Shown: positions 43,902-53,106, numbered from the stretch's first letter. The stretch is DNA of 64,000 nt from Larkinella knui (GCF_003858645.1 NZ_RQJP01000004.1:806001-870000); one strand, 5' to 3'. Program-made: numbers and translations. The notes: generated by a model not told the origin, from the sequence alone.

Positions 43902-44546
43902 ATGAAAAAAGCAATCATTTGTCTGACTCTGGCACTGGCGGTTTTCGCCAGCGCTCACGCGCAAAACGAGAAGTATACCAAAGCGATGGAAGACGCCATT
44001 GCCAGGGTGAAATTTATGACGCCAGCCGCCGAATTGCAGCAAACCGCCGGGCAGTTTGAACGCATTGCGGGTGCCGAAACCGCCGAATGGCTCCCCGGTT
44101 ATTGGGCGGCTTATACCTACGCGCTGCTTTCGATTAAAGAGACGGACGCGGCTAAACGGGATGCGATGCTGGACAAGGCTAACGAGTTTTATAAAAAAGT
44201 GGCCCAGCAACAGCCTGATAATGATGAGACTATGGTGTTGGCAGCTCTACTGGCCAATGCCCGGCTGGCCATCGATCCCGAAAACCGCTGGCAGCAATAT
44301 GTGCCGGAATTTGAAGCCGCTTTAGGGAAAGCCAAACTGAAAAACCCCGAAAACCCGCGCGTTTACGCCCTTCAGGGACAATCGATGTTTTATACGCCCG
44401 AACAGTATGGCGGGGGAAAGGCCGTGGCCTGCCCGGTGCTGAAACAAGCCGCCGAAAAATTTGCTACCTTCAAACCGGCATCGACCATTCACCCGAGTTG
44501 GGGCGTGGATACGAATCAGTATTTACTGGGTCAGTGTGGGAAGTAA
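43902..44546 (+). CDS. Exported hypothetical protein, TPR-like
   Basis: 214 residues. A signal peptide (M-K-K-A-I-I-C-L-T-L-A-L-A-V-F-A-S-A-H-A-Q) is followed by helical repeats with Ala at regular spacing (A-A-E-L-Q-Q-T-A-G-Q-F-E-R-I-A, A-A-Y-T-Y-A-L-L-S-I-K) and a conserved-looking tail with two cysteines (V-A-C-P-V-L and L-G-Q-C-G-K), possibly a disulfide. It is probably periplasmic. It lies 66 bp after a TonB receptor and 21 bp before a sensor kinase gene. The function is not known to me. Confidence 0.78.
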   Translation: MKKAIICLTLALAVFASAHAQNEKYTKAMEDAIARVKFMTPAAELQQTAGQFERIAGAETAEWLPGYWAAYTYALLSIKETDAAKRDAMLDKANEFYKKVAQQQPDNDETMVLAALLANARLAIDPENRWQQYVPEFEAALGKAKLKNPENPRVYALQGQSMFYTPEQYGGGKAVACPVLKQAAEKFATFKPASTIHPSWGVDTNQYLLGQCGK

Positions 44547-44567
44547 AAACCGCAACCATCACCGCAG

Positions 44568-45734
44568 ATGAGCTCGTTCCAAAACCTGAAATCCGGGAAG
44601 TTGTTTCTCCAGAGCAGTCTGCGCGATTGGCTCATTTCGATTGTCATCTGCGCCATGCTGGTCTACGGCCTGAGCGGGATCATTTATTTCACCCTGGAAC
44701 TGGCGAACCCGACCGGTGAATACATCGGAATCACGGTGATGATCTGTATCAGTAACCTGGTCAATGCGGCTTGTGTACTGGTGATCTGTTCGCTGTTCGG
44801 CCTGGTGGCGCAACGCTTTCAATCCGCCTGGGTGCAGCACCTGATCCTGTCGCTGATTTTTTTGGTCGTGGTTGGCTTCCTGAATTTTCTGATGTGGAGA
44901 GGGTTTATGATCAACTATTTTGACAGGTCCAAAATTGCCCTATACCGCAATAGCGGCAATAATACGTCGGCGCTCTACCTGTTGTGTCCCATTGTGGTGG
45001 GAAATCTGTTTTTCTATTTTCAGCAACGGGCGCGCACGTATACCCGCAAAATTACCGAGCAGGAATACCAGCTTTTGCACCTGGAACAGCTGAAAACCCG
45101 CGCCGAGCTGGAAGCGCTGCAAGCCAAAATAAACCCGCATTTTTTGTATAACGCCCTGAATTCCATTGCCAGTCTTGTGCACGACGAACCCGACCGCGCC
45201 GAACGGATGGTGGTGTTGCTATCGAAATTGTTCCGGTATACGACCGGGCTGAAAAACCGCTATTTCAACAGCATTGTCGACGAACTGGAAATGGTCCAGA
45301 CGTATCTGGATGTGGAGCAGGTGCGCTTTGGCGACCGGCTGAGCTACCGCATCGACCTGATGAACCCGGCTTTGAAGGACGTGCAGATTCCGCAATTTCT
45401 GTTGCAGCCGCTGGTCGAAAATGCCATCAAGCACGGTATTTCGAAGGCGGCCGGGCCGGGGGCCATCCTTCTCCGGATTACGGAGGAAGACGGCTGGCTC
45501 AGTTGCCGGATTCACGACAACGGACCCGCTTTTCCGGAAGAACTCGTGGCGGGCTACGGACTGCAAAGTATTCAGGATAAACTGAAATTGCTGTATGGCA
45601 ACGATGCGCGGTTGCTGGTCGAAAATAAACCGTTTAAAGAAGTGGTTGTCCAGATTAAAAAAGAACGGCTGACGACCCCGCCCGACGTGATTCAGCCAGC
45701 GCTGTCTACTGAAACCCGACCCATTGAACGATGA
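44568..45734 (+). CDS. LytS-type sensor histidine kinase (His_kinase domain)
   Basis: 388 residues. Four membrane helices (about 24-145) form the sensor part; then a coiled coil (R-T-Y-T-R-K-I-T-E-Q-E-Y) leads to the phospho-accepting motif I-N-P-H-F-L-Y-N-A-L-N-S-I with His191, and an ATP-binding domain with V-E-N-A-I-K-H-G and G-x-G-L-Q-S-I. This is the LytS/YehU family, which pairs with LytTR regulators. A gene for such a regulator follows, after a small membrane protein. The ATGA overlap with the next gene implies translational coupling. Confidence 0.92.
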   Translation: MSSFQNLKSGKLFLQSSLRDWLISIVICAMLVYGLSGIIYFTLELANPTGEYIGITVMICISNLVNAACVLVICSLFGLVAQRFQSAWVQHLILSLIFLVVVGFLNFLMWRGFMINYFDRSKIALYRNSGNNTSALYLLCPIVVGNLFFYFQQRARTYTRKITEQEYQLLHLEQLKTRAELEALQAKINPHFLYNALNSIASLVHDEPDRAERMVVLLSKLFRYTTGLKNRYFNSIVDELEMVQTYLDVEQVRFGDRLSYRIDLMNPALKDVQIPQFLLQPLVENAIKHGISKAAGPGAILLRITEEDGWLSCRIHDNGPAFPEELVAGYGLQSIQDKLKLLYGNDARLLVENKPFKEVVVQIKKERLTTPPDVIQPALSTETRPIER

Positions 45735-45997
45735 AAGCTGCTACTGAACGCAAACTGATCCGCTGGATTCACATCATCGCCAGCATTCCCATCATCGGCT
45801 ATATTTACGGCCCGGTATCCCAAATTCCCGAAGCGGCTTTCATGGTGAAAGCCGGTATTGTGCCGCTCGTCATCCTGTCCGGTTTCTGGCTGTGGAAAGG
45901 CCACTGGTTCAAGAAACTGACCGGTTTTCAGGACAAGAATACCGCTTCGCCGGGACGCCGAAAACCGGGTCCGTCCACGTTGAAATTTAAAGCCTGA
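45731..45997 (+). CDS. Small two-helix membrane protein inside a two-component operon
   Basis: 88 residues, two membrane helices (about 12-30 and 40-58) and a basic C-terminal tail (K-K-L-T-G-F, then R-R-K-P-G-P). The start overlaps the kinase stop (ATGA) and its stop is four bases before the LytTR regulator, so it is made together with both. As I recall it, similar short I-P-I-I-G-Y-I-Y-G-P proteins occur in Bacteroidota, without known role. It may be an accessory of the kinase; that is inferred from position. Confidence 0.72.
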   Translation: MKAATERKLIRWIHIIASIPIIGYIYGPVSQIPEAAFMVKAGIVPLVILSGFWLWKGHWFKKLTGFQDKNTASPGRRKPGPSTLKFKA

Positions 45998-46001
45998 ACG
46001 A

Positions 46002-46769
46002 ATGGCAACGAACTTTCCGCTCCGAACACTGCTGGTAGACGATGAACCGCTGGCCATCAACCGGCTCCGGCGTTTATTGGGCCGATACGACGATACCTTC
46101 GCCATTGTCGGTGAAGCGATCAACGGCCTGGAAGGGCTCAAAGCCGTGGAAGCCCTGGAACCGGATCTGATTTTCCTAGATATTGAAATGCCGGGGCTGA
46201 ACGGGTTTGAAATGCTGGCAAGGCTACCGTATCTGCCGATTGTCGTCTTTGCAACGGCCTACGATGATTATGCCGTCCGGGCCTTTGAAGAAAACTCCAT
46301 CGACTACCTCCTCAAGCCCATCGAAGCCGAGCGGCTGGAAAAAACCGTAGAGCGCATCCGCAAGTCGCATTCGGCACCGACCGGTTCGAGCCCGGACTTA
46401 CGGTACGTTCTGGAGATGTTGAAGCCCAAAAAAGAACTGCACTCGATTTCCGTCAAAACCGGCGACCGCATTTTGCTGATTCCGCTGGCGAACATTGCCT
46501 ATTTTGAAGCCGAAGACAAATACGTCCTTCTGCATACGGTCGACGGGCAGCAGTTTCTGACAAATCATACGATTACGACGCTGGAAGAAAAATTACCGGA
46601 TACCTTCACCCGCATCAGCCGGTCAACGCTCCTGAATTCCCGCCATATTCGGGAAATTCAGCGGCATTTCAACGGAAAATACGTCATCATCATGCGGGAT
46701 CAGAAAGCCACCCAACTGATGACGGGCAGCAGTTATCACGAAAATCTGAAAAACCTCATGGAGTTGTAA
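46002..46769 (+). CDS. LytTR response regulator
   Basis: 255 residues: a receiver domain (about 8-125) with D-D-E-P near 13-16, the phospho-acceptor Asp60 in I-F-L-D-I-E-M-P-G-L, F-A-T-A-Y and the L-K-P-I lysine; and a C-terminal LytTR DNA-binding domain (about 150-255) with I-A-Y-F-E-A-E-D-K-Y and F-T-R-I-S-R-S-T-L-L-N. It is the presumed partner of the LytS-type kinase two genes upstream. All receiver residues needed for phosphorylation are present. Confidence 0.93.
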   Translation: MATNFPLRTLLVDDEPLAINRLRRLLGRYDDTFAIVGEAINGLEGLKAVEALEPDLIFLDIEMPGLNGFEMLARLPYLPIVVFATAYDDYAVRAFEENSIDYLLKPIEAERLEKTVERIRKSHSAPTGSSPDLRYVLEMLKPKKELHSISVKTGDRILLIPLANIAYFEAEDKYVLLHTVDGQQFLTNHTITTLEEKLPDTFTRISRSTLLNSRHIREIQRHFNGKYVIIMRDQKATQLMTGSSYHENLKNLMEL

Positions 46770-46780
46770 GGCCGATTTTG

Positions 46781-49700
46781 TCAGGAGGAAACTTCCGCTG
46801 TGCGGAGAAACGTGGCCGGATACCGGCCGAAGCGTTGCAGAAACAGCCGGGAGAAATAAACCGGATCCTGAAAACCAACGGCATAACAAACTTCTTTGAC
46901 CGTCGTATGCTGCTGGTTTTCCAGCCATTCCCGCGCGGTTTGGAGCTTTATTTCCTGCACAAACTGGTTGGGCGAAAAACCGGTCAGTTTTTTGAGCCGC
47001 CGGTATAACTGTCGTTCGCTGCTGTGAACGGCGTCGGCAATCGAGTGAACCTGAAACTGGGTGTTGGTCAGGTTTTTCAGGATCAACTGCTCGATCTGCT
47101 GCAACCATTCATCGTCCATCGGAGCCGTCAACGAAGCCGCGACCTCCCCCGGCAGTTGTTGCCGCCAGGCGATTCGCTCCTGCGAACGTTCGAGCAGATT
47201 GTCGATGCGGGTGAGCAGTTCATCCTGATCAAACGGTTTGGTGACGTAATCGGCAACGCCCAGCCGGAGGGCCTGAAGCTTGACGTCCAGGCTGGTTCGG
47301 GCGGTGAGCATCAGGACCGGAATATCGCGCACGGTCGGTTGCTGGCGAATCTGGTTGACCAGCGCGAGCCCGTCCATATCCGGCATCATCAGATCGGTAA
47401 TCACCAGCTTGGGCAGTTCTGCTGGGGGCAAGGTACTCAGCCACTGCCACGCTTCCCGTCCGTTGCGGGCGACGTGGAGGTGATGGTAAGGATCCAGAAT
47501 AGTGACCAGATAATCCGCCATATCCGTATTGTCTTCCACCAGCAACACCCTGGAAGACCGCTCGTCACAGACTTTCCGGGTTTCGGCCAAAACGGGTTCG
47601 TGGCGTTTGGTTTCCGGTGCCGGAGCAGTTTCGGGAGCAGCTACGGGTTGGTAGGGATACGTAAAGGAAAACGTGCTGCCTTTTCCGGGCTGGCTCCTAA
47701 CCGTTAGCTCCCCGCCCCAGAGTTTACAATACTCCTGGGACAACGCCAGACCGATGCCGGTGCCACCGCGCAGCGGAGCATCGGGCCGCTGCGATTGATA
47801 ATACCGCTCAAAAATATGGGGCAGATCATCCGCGTGAATCCCGCTGCCGGTGTCGCTCACCTCGATCCGGACCCAGTCCGTGGGTTCATGCAGGTTAACG
47901 GTGATCGCTCCTCCGGCCGGTGTAAAATGCAGGGCGTTAGCCAGCAGATTTTTCAAAACCGTCTCCATCTTGGCCCCATCCAGCGAAAGCCAGACCGGTT
48001 TTGCTGCGCCCATAACGGTCAGATGGATTTCGTTGTAATCGGCCTGGGGCGCAAAGGAAGCGGACGTCTGGTTGATCAGCGCGCTTAAATCGGTGGGCTG
48101 TTCGGCCAGCTGCATCGGGTTGACATCCAGTTTGGAAAGATCGAGCAGGTCGCTGACCATCGCCAGCAATTGGCGGGCGTTGCGGTCCATGCTGGCTAAT
48201 AACCGGGCCGTAACCGGTTCGGAATTCAGCTTCGACAGATAGGCCAGCGGGCCCAGCAACAAAGTGAGCGGTGTTCGGAATTCGTGCGACACATTGGCAA
48301 AAAACCGGGCTTTCAGCGTGGCACTGGCCTGAAGATCTGTGGCTTGCTGCTGAATAACGGCTTTGTCGCTTTCAATTTGCGCCGTTCGGCGGGCCACTTC
48401 CTCTTCCAGCCGTTTGGTTTCCCGCAGTAAACGCCGGCTTCTCCATCGGAAAACGCTAACGATGATCGTCAGTAAGACCAGAGCACCACATAGTATAAAC
48501 CAGGTCTGACGATAAAAGGGGGCTAATACCGTAATCGGAATCGTGAGCGTTTTCGATACCCACTGTCCATTGGGATTTTGCGCCCGCACCTGTAGCTGAT
48601 ACTGGCCGGGTGGCAGCCCGTTGATCGACAGATCCCGCTGGAGTTGGGACGTCCAATAATTTTGCCAACCGACGATGCGGTACCATAACCGGAACTGCCG
48701 TCCATAACGGTAATCGAGCAGTGCAAAAGAAAGGGAAAAAGAGCGGTTCTTAGGGGGGATGGTAATCTGCTGATGGGCATGGAACTCCGGAAGATGATCC
48801 GATTGTCGACCGGTATTGGCATTTAGTTGTTCGTATTGGGTCACCAGAAGTGGCACGATGATGGGTTTTTCCGTTAATTCTTTATCCGGCCAAAGCTTAG
48901 TAATGCCGTTAAGTCCACCTAGGAAAAGCTGCCCATCAGCACTCTGAAAGTAGGACATCAGGTTGAATTCCTCGTGGGCAATGCCGTCTTTGGGCAGATA
49001 ATTCTGAACCTGATGCGAGTATTTGTTGAAGCGCATCAACCCATAATTACTTGGCAGCCAAAGTCGGTCGTGCTGGTCTTCGTGAATGGAGTAAAGCCCT
49101 TCGTTGGATAACCCTTGCTGTTGGGTAAAATGCTGCCATTTTCCAGTAGAGCGTTCCCACCGGATCAGCCCCCCCAGGCGGGACGCCAGCCAGTATATTC
49201 CTGGTTGGGTGCGGTCGGGATGAACAAACGAAATTTGGTCAGCGGGTAGATGATTGGGAGGGGCATCTTTTGTGCTGTAGCGGGCTATAATTCCGCGCAG
49301 GGGGTCGAGCAGATATAATCCTGTCGAAGCAGCTACCCAGATACCACCCGTTTTTGGATCGGGAAAAAAACCGTGGATCCGGTTGCGGCCTAGTTCCGGG
49401 TATCGATTGTATCGGGTAAAAAGTTGAGCCTTCTGCTTCTGAAGGTCAAAATAGACAATTCCATCGTCGTAGCCCAGCCAGAAATTGTGCCGCCTGTCCT
49501 GCCAGAGAGCCCAGCAATCCATGTAATATTTATTCAGGCTGAAGTTGCGGGCGGTTTGCGTCTGAAGATCAATTTGAGTGAGCATATCCCCTGATGTAGT
49601 CCATATCCTGTTATCATAGCCCAGAATGGCGGCTGTGTGCAGAACCGCTGGTACAAAATTCTGAGGTTTACGCGTATTTCCTGTCTTCAGATCAATCAGG

Positions 49701-50992
49701 CGACTCCCATTTTGCGTATTCACCCAGAGCCAGTTGCCTGCTTTGACGATGCCTCGGGTGCTAAACTTGAGAGTAACTTCATTTTCCGGGGAGTAAAGCA
49801 ATCGCTGAAACTGGTTGCGTTCGAGCGTCAACAGTAAAAAGCCGTTCTGTGTGCTGACCCAGACGGCTCCGGTTTTGTCAACAAATAAGTGGTTAAACCC
49901 GATCAAACTGGCAACCGGAAAACCGGTGCTGGCCAGATTGAATACGATACCATCTCTCGGACGCCAGGCAAAAAGTACATTGGGGCCCATAAACCAGAAT
50001 AATCCATGCGTTGCGTCGTAAACCATTCTGGTATTTGCAAAAGAATAATTTACCGGGTCTGGAAAGGGGCTGTTTGACCAGGTAACCGGTATATTGTGCA
50101 ATTCCCCTGTCAGATCAAGCCGATATAAAAGGTTCTCAACCTGGTTTCGTGATAACCGGGGAGAAGATAGAGGCATCTCTTTAGGAAGGAAAAAAGAAGA
50201 TAGATAGATCGAACCCAGAGAATCAACAGAAGTAATGGTCAGATAAGCCGGAATAAGCTGTCGTCGGTGAACCTGGCCTTTTCTTGTAAATTCAATCAGT
50301 TCGTTCTGATTCGGATTTTTTGGTTGGGTATACGTCAATAAAAAGTTTCCTGTGGGAGAAATGAAGACGCTTTTAGGCTGGGTTCGGTTGGGGTGCCGAT
50401 AAAGCTGTTTGAAGTTTCCCTTACCTTCGTAAAACCACATCGAACCGTCAACAGTAAGGAATAGTATAGGATCGCCAGGCCGGGGAGACTTATAAAACTT
50501 AAATTGTAAATCAGAATTGGAAAAATCAAATGGTGGTGGGCGTTTAAAAAGTTGTTCGAACGATACAAATTCTGATTGTCCATGAGGAAGTATGGCAAGA
50601 TGACTTCGGGCTCCCATTCCATTTTTTATAAGCCAGAGATTCCCCTCTGAATCGGTCTGAATAGATGGAACTGCCAGATATTGTTCATTTTCCTTTGGCA
50701 TACAACGCTGGCTATACGGAAGAGACTTAAACGTATAGTTATCAAACCGAAAGGCATTGCTTAACGTACCGATCCAGATAAATCCCTGCTGATCCTGGCC
50801 GATGGTTAACACGCCCCGATTCGGCAAGCCTTCGCCGATGGAATAATGCTGTACTTTTACGATGTAAGGGGTATCTGCGCGGGTGGGCGTTAGCCCAAAG
50901 ACCCCCCCTATCAATAGAAAATAGACAGGTAGATGATACCAACTCGTCGGAATTCTTTTTTGTCCGCTTTTCCCGATTTCGGTCCTTGCCAT
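46781..50992 (-). CDS. Hybrid two-component system protein (HTCS)
   Basis: About 1403 residues from 50992; an ATG at 51040 would begin inside a direct repeat and is disfavoured. Order: signal peptide; two-component-regulator propeller repeats (D-x-x-G-x-I-W-I-G-T) to about 740; Y_Y_Y domain; membrane helix at about 832-851; histidine-kinase domain with N-V-S-H-E-F-R-T-P-L-T (His about 900) and ATP-binding G-T-G-I-G-L; receiver with L-L-V-E-D-N and D-L-M-M-P-D-M-D-G (Asp about 1199); AraC-type HTH (about 1305-1395). HTCS proteins sense a glycan fragment in the periplasm and switch on a nearby utilisation locus. The SusC/SusD pair at 36052-41076 is the nearest candidate target, about 6 kb away. 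Confidence 0.94.
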   Translation of the reverse strand: MARTEIGKSGQKRIPTSWYHLPVYFLLIGGVFGLTPTRADTPYIVKVQHYSIGEGLPNRGVLTIGQDQQGFIWIGTLSNAFRFDNYTFKSLPYSQRCMPKENEQYLAVPSIQTDSEGNLWLIKNGMGARSHLAILPHGQSEFVSFEQLFKRPPPFDFSNSDLQFKFYKSPRPGDPILFLTVDGSMWFYEGKGNFKQLYRHPNRTQPKSVFISPTGNFLLTYTQPKNPNQNELIEFTRKGQVHRRQLIPAYLTITSVDSLGSIYLSSFFLPKEMPLSSPRLSRNQVENLLYRLDLTGELHNIPVTWSNSPFPDPVNYSFANTRMVYDATHGLFWFMGPNVLFAWRPRDGIVFNLASTGFPVASLIGFNHLFVDKTGAVWVSTQNGFLLLTLERNQFQRLLYSPENEVTLKFSTRGIVKAGNWLWVNTQNGSRLIDLKTGNTRKPQNFVPAVLHTAAILGYDNRIWTTSGDMLTQIDLQTQTARNFSLNKYYMDCWALWQDRRHNFWLGYDDGIVYFDLQKQKAQLFTRYNRYPELGRNRIHGFFPDPKTGGIWVAASTGLYLLDPLRGIIARYSTKDAPPNHLPADQISFVHPDRTQPGIYWLASRLGGLIRWERSTGKWQHFTQQQGLSNEGLYSIHEDQHDRLWLPSNYGLMRFNKYSHQVQNYLPKDGIAHEEFNLMSYFQSADGQLFLGGLNGITKLWPDKELTEKPIIVPLLVTQYEQLNANTGRQSDHLPEFHAHQQITIPPKNRSFSLSFALLDYRYGRQFRLWYRIVGWQNYWTSQLQRDLSINGLPPGQYQLQVRAQNPNGQWVSKTLTIPITVLAPFYRQTWFILCGALVLLTIIVSVFRWRSRRLLRETKRLEEEVARRTAQIESDKAVIQQQATDLQASATLKARFFANVSHEFRTPLTLLLGPLAYLSKLNSEPVTARLLASMDRNARQLLAMVSDLLDLSKLDVNPMQLAEQPTDLSALINQTSASFAPQADYNEIHLTVMGAAKPVWLSLDGAKMETVLKNLLANALHFTPAGGAITVNLHEPTDWVRIEVSDTGSGIHADDLPHIFERYYQSQRPDAPLRGGTGIGLALSQEYCKLWGGELTVRSQPGKGSTFSFTYPYQPVAAPETAPAPETKRHEPVLAETRKVCDERSSRVLLVEDNTDMADYLVTILDPYHHLHVARNGREAWQWLSTLPPAELPKLVITDLMMPDMDGLALVNQIRQQPTVRDIPVLMLTARTSLDVKLQALRLGVADYVTKPFDQDELLTRIDNLLERSQERIAWRQQLPGEVAASLTAPMDDEWLQQIEQLILKNLTNTQFQVHSIADAVHSSERQLYRRLKKLTGFSPNQFVQEIKLQTAREWLENQQHTTVKEVCYAVGFQDPVYFSRLFLQRFGRYPATFLRTAEVSS

Positions 50993-51039
50993 CTTTTTTG
51001 ATAGGAAAAAACCTTCCCAAACACGCTGTTTTGCTCCCA

Positions 51040-51075
51040 TTGGCAGGATTGTCCCAGTATTTTGGCAGGATTGTC
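51040..51075 (-). promoter_or_regulatory. Two 14-bp direct repeats spaced 22 bp, putative operator
   Basis: TTGGCAGGATTGTC occurs at 51040-51053 and 51062-51075, i.e. on the same DNA face two helical turns apart, about 50 bp upstream of the HTCS start. Paired direct repeats are the usual target form of AraC-type domains such as that of the HTCS, so autoregulation is plausible. The whole gene-free stretch 50993-51432 (440 bp) lies between divergent regulator genes; beyond these repeats it has an AT-rich block with a TATTTTTG box at 51235-51242 facing the LytTR gene. Confidence 0.5.
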
Positions 51076-51432
51076 ATGTTTTTCTGCCGGTTCTTTGTGA
51101 GAAATTACAAAGCGAAATGACATCCATCCGGTTGAGTTGTAACTTTTTCTTTTGCAAAGACGCATTTAAAGATAGGTCATTTTAATGATTGCCGGCTTTC
51201 TCTGTCCAGCCTACTACTCTTTTTTTATAGCGTTTATTTTTGTGTTTATGCGGTGAATAGTTTCGTTTGACTTATTAATACTCTAGTTGATGCGGTTTTT
51301 CCAATTCGGCGCCCTCTGCGGAACGGAATACTTACCTCAATTTGATAAAGAAAATTGGCCTGATCTGGCTCAAATACGACCCGACTTTAAGCTTGCTTGT
51401 GTAATTGTGAAGATGATTTTCTGTAGAGAAAT

Positions 51433-52143
51433 ATGAACCTGCAAAAGTGCCTTATCGTGGATGACTCGGCCAAAGCCGGGACGGAGTTGAGAGACTATAT
51501 TACCCGGTTGCCATTTTTTTTGCCTCCTGACGTTTGTACTTCCATTACCGAAGCACTCGGGTTACTTCGTCAAAAATCGTACACGCTCGTCTGCCTGAAT
51601 GTTCACCAGACGGGTTTGGCGGGTCTCGATCTGATCCGGTCGTTTGTGAAACAGGTGCCGGTGATTGTGACGTCGGCTTACGCTGAATTTGCTGTCGATA
51701 GCTTCGATCTGGGCATTGTCGATTATTTGCTGAAACCCTTCACATTCCTGCGTTTTACGCGCGCCGTCAACCGGGCGCTGAGTGTTCAGTTCTCCCCCGG
51801 CATGGCAACCGGCTACCCGTTCATCTTTCTAAAAACCGGGCATACCTTTCAGCGGTTCGATTATGTGGACATCGACTACGTACAAGCCTACGGTATTTAC
51901 TGCAAAATTGCCGGGCAGCAGAAAGTCGTAGCCGTCAATGATACCATTTCCAACCTCGAACAGGTCCTGCCCCGGCAGCAGTTTATACGGATTCACAAAT
52001 CGTACATTGTCAATCTGGCGAAGGTTACCAGTTATTCCTACCGAAGCATCTCCGTCGGAACCCAGCAAATCCCCCTCGGAGCGGCTTACCGGGAGCGGTT
52101 TCAGGGATTTCTGAATTTGCTTGGCAAAAAAATTGAAAAATAA
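51433..52143 (+). CDS. Solitary LytTR regulator with atypical receiver
   Basis: 236 residues. The receiver (about 1-120) keeps D10-D11 (L-I-V-D-D-S), V-T-S-A-Y and L-K-P-F, but the phospho-acceptor Asp is replaced by Asn56 (V-C-L-N-V-H-Q-T-G, codon AAT). The C-terminal LytTR domain (about 135-232) is complete, with Y-V-D-I-D-Y-V-Q-A-Y-G-I-Y and F-I-R-I-H-K-S-Y-I-V-N. No kinase gene is adjacent on this strand. Likely a phosphorylation-independent regulator. It diverges from the HTCS gene, 440 bp away. Confidence 0.88.
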   Translation: MNLQKCLIVDDSAKAGTELRDYITRLPFFLPPDVCTSITEALGLLRQKSYTLVCLNVHQTGLAGLDLIRSFVKQVPVIVTSAYAEFAVDSFDLGIVDYLLKPFTFLRFTRAVNRALSVQFSPGMATGYPFIFLKTGHTFQRFDYVDIDYVQAYGIYCKIAGQQKVVAVNDTISNLEQVLPRQQFIRIHKSYIVNLAKVTSYSYRSISVGTQQIPLGAAYRERFQGFLNLLGKKIEK

Positions 52144-52190
52144 GCCGGATCATAGCATCAACCGCTGACAACTTGCCCAAAAGCGGAGCT

Positions 52191-52266
52191 AAAGGAGTGA
52201 GGGCGTGACGAATTGACGGAGCGAAAATATAATCACTCCTTCGTTTCTTCACGCCCTCACTCCTTT
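52191..52266. repeat. Long hairpin-forming inverted repeat
   Basis: AAAGGAGTGAGGGCGTGA (52191-52208) and its exact complement (52249-52266) enclose 40 nt that again contain TCACTCC. It lies in the 222-bp gap between the LytTR gene and uppS and may end transcription of the former; T-runs follow the right arm. It resembles the repeat words of the 4842-4940 palindrome. Confidence 0.65.
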
Positions 52267-52365
52267 TAAAACCGTATGCTTTTTAGTAACTTGCAGCTTA
52301 ATTTTAGTGGCCCCACCTCGTCGGGCCGTCTTTATGTTAAAGTTTGTTAAAACGAATCCGGCTGA

Positions 52366-53106
52366 ATGAAAGAACTCATTGACCTGAGCAATCTGCCCCG
52401 ACACATTGCCGTTATTATGGACGGAAATGGACGCTGGGCCAAAAAGCAGGGAGCTGCGCGGGTATTCGGCCATCGAAATGCAATCAAGTCTGTCAGGGAA
52501 GTTACCGAAGGATGTGCGGAATTGGGCGTGAAATACCTGACACTCTATACCTTTTCGACGGAAAACTGGAGTCGTCCCAAATTGGAAATCGATGCACTGA
52601 TGCACTTGCTGGTGCACACCATCCGGGGCGAAGTACCAACATTGATGGAAAACAACGTCCGGTTAACGGCCATTGGCAACATCGAAACCCTGCCCAAAGA
52701 GTGCCGGTCAGAACTGGCAGAAGCCGTTCGGTTAACCGAAAACAACGACGGGCTGAACCTGAATCTGGCCCTAAGTTACAGCGGCAAATGGGATATTCTG
52801 GAAGCTACAAAAAAACTGGCCCGGGACGTACAGAACGGTACGCTGACGCCCGATCAGATCAACGAAGAAGCGTTTGCCAATGCGCTGGCAACGGAAGGAA
52901 TCGACGAGGTTGATCTGATGATCCGGACGGGCGGTGATCACCGCATCAGCAATTTTATGCTTTGGCAATTAGCGTACGCAGAACTTTATATTATGAACGA
53001 CGTGTTGTGGCCCGATTTCCGTAAACCGCACTTGTGGGAAGCCATTCTGACGTATCAGAACCGTGAACGGCGTTTTGGAAAAATTAGTGAACAACTCGTT
53101 AAGTGA
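52366..53106 (+). CDS. uppS: Undecaprenyl diphosphate synthase
   Basis: 246-residue cis-prenyltransferase making the C55 lipid carrier for peptidoglycan and O-antigen synthesis. The substrate-binding motif H-I-A-V-I-M-D-G-N-G-R-W (Asp19) is near the N-terminus, followed by G-H-R-N-A, L-Y-T-F-S-T-E-N-W-x-R-P and, near the C-terminus, D-L-M-I-R-T-G-G-D-H-R-I-S-N-F and W-P-D-F. All catalytic residues are present and the length is normal. It is directly followed (3 bp) by bamA, the usual order in Cytophagales. Confidence 0.96.
   Translation: MKELIDLSNLPRHIAVIMDGNGRWAKKQGAARVFGHRNAIKSVREVTEGCAELGVKYLTLYTFSTENWSRPKLEIDALMHLLVHTIRGEVPTLMENNVRLTAIGNIETLPKECRSELAEAVRLTENNDGLNLNLALSYSGKWDILEATKKLARDVQNGTLTPDQINEEAFANALATEGIDEVDLMIRTGGDHRISNFMLWQLAYAELYIMNDVLWPDFRKPHLWEAILTYQNRERRFGKISEQLVK

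Noticed and set aside
51040-51040. ATG at 51040 as HTCS start
   Set aside because: It falls in a direct repeat that looks like a promoter element, and it would put 16 polar residues before the signal peptide.
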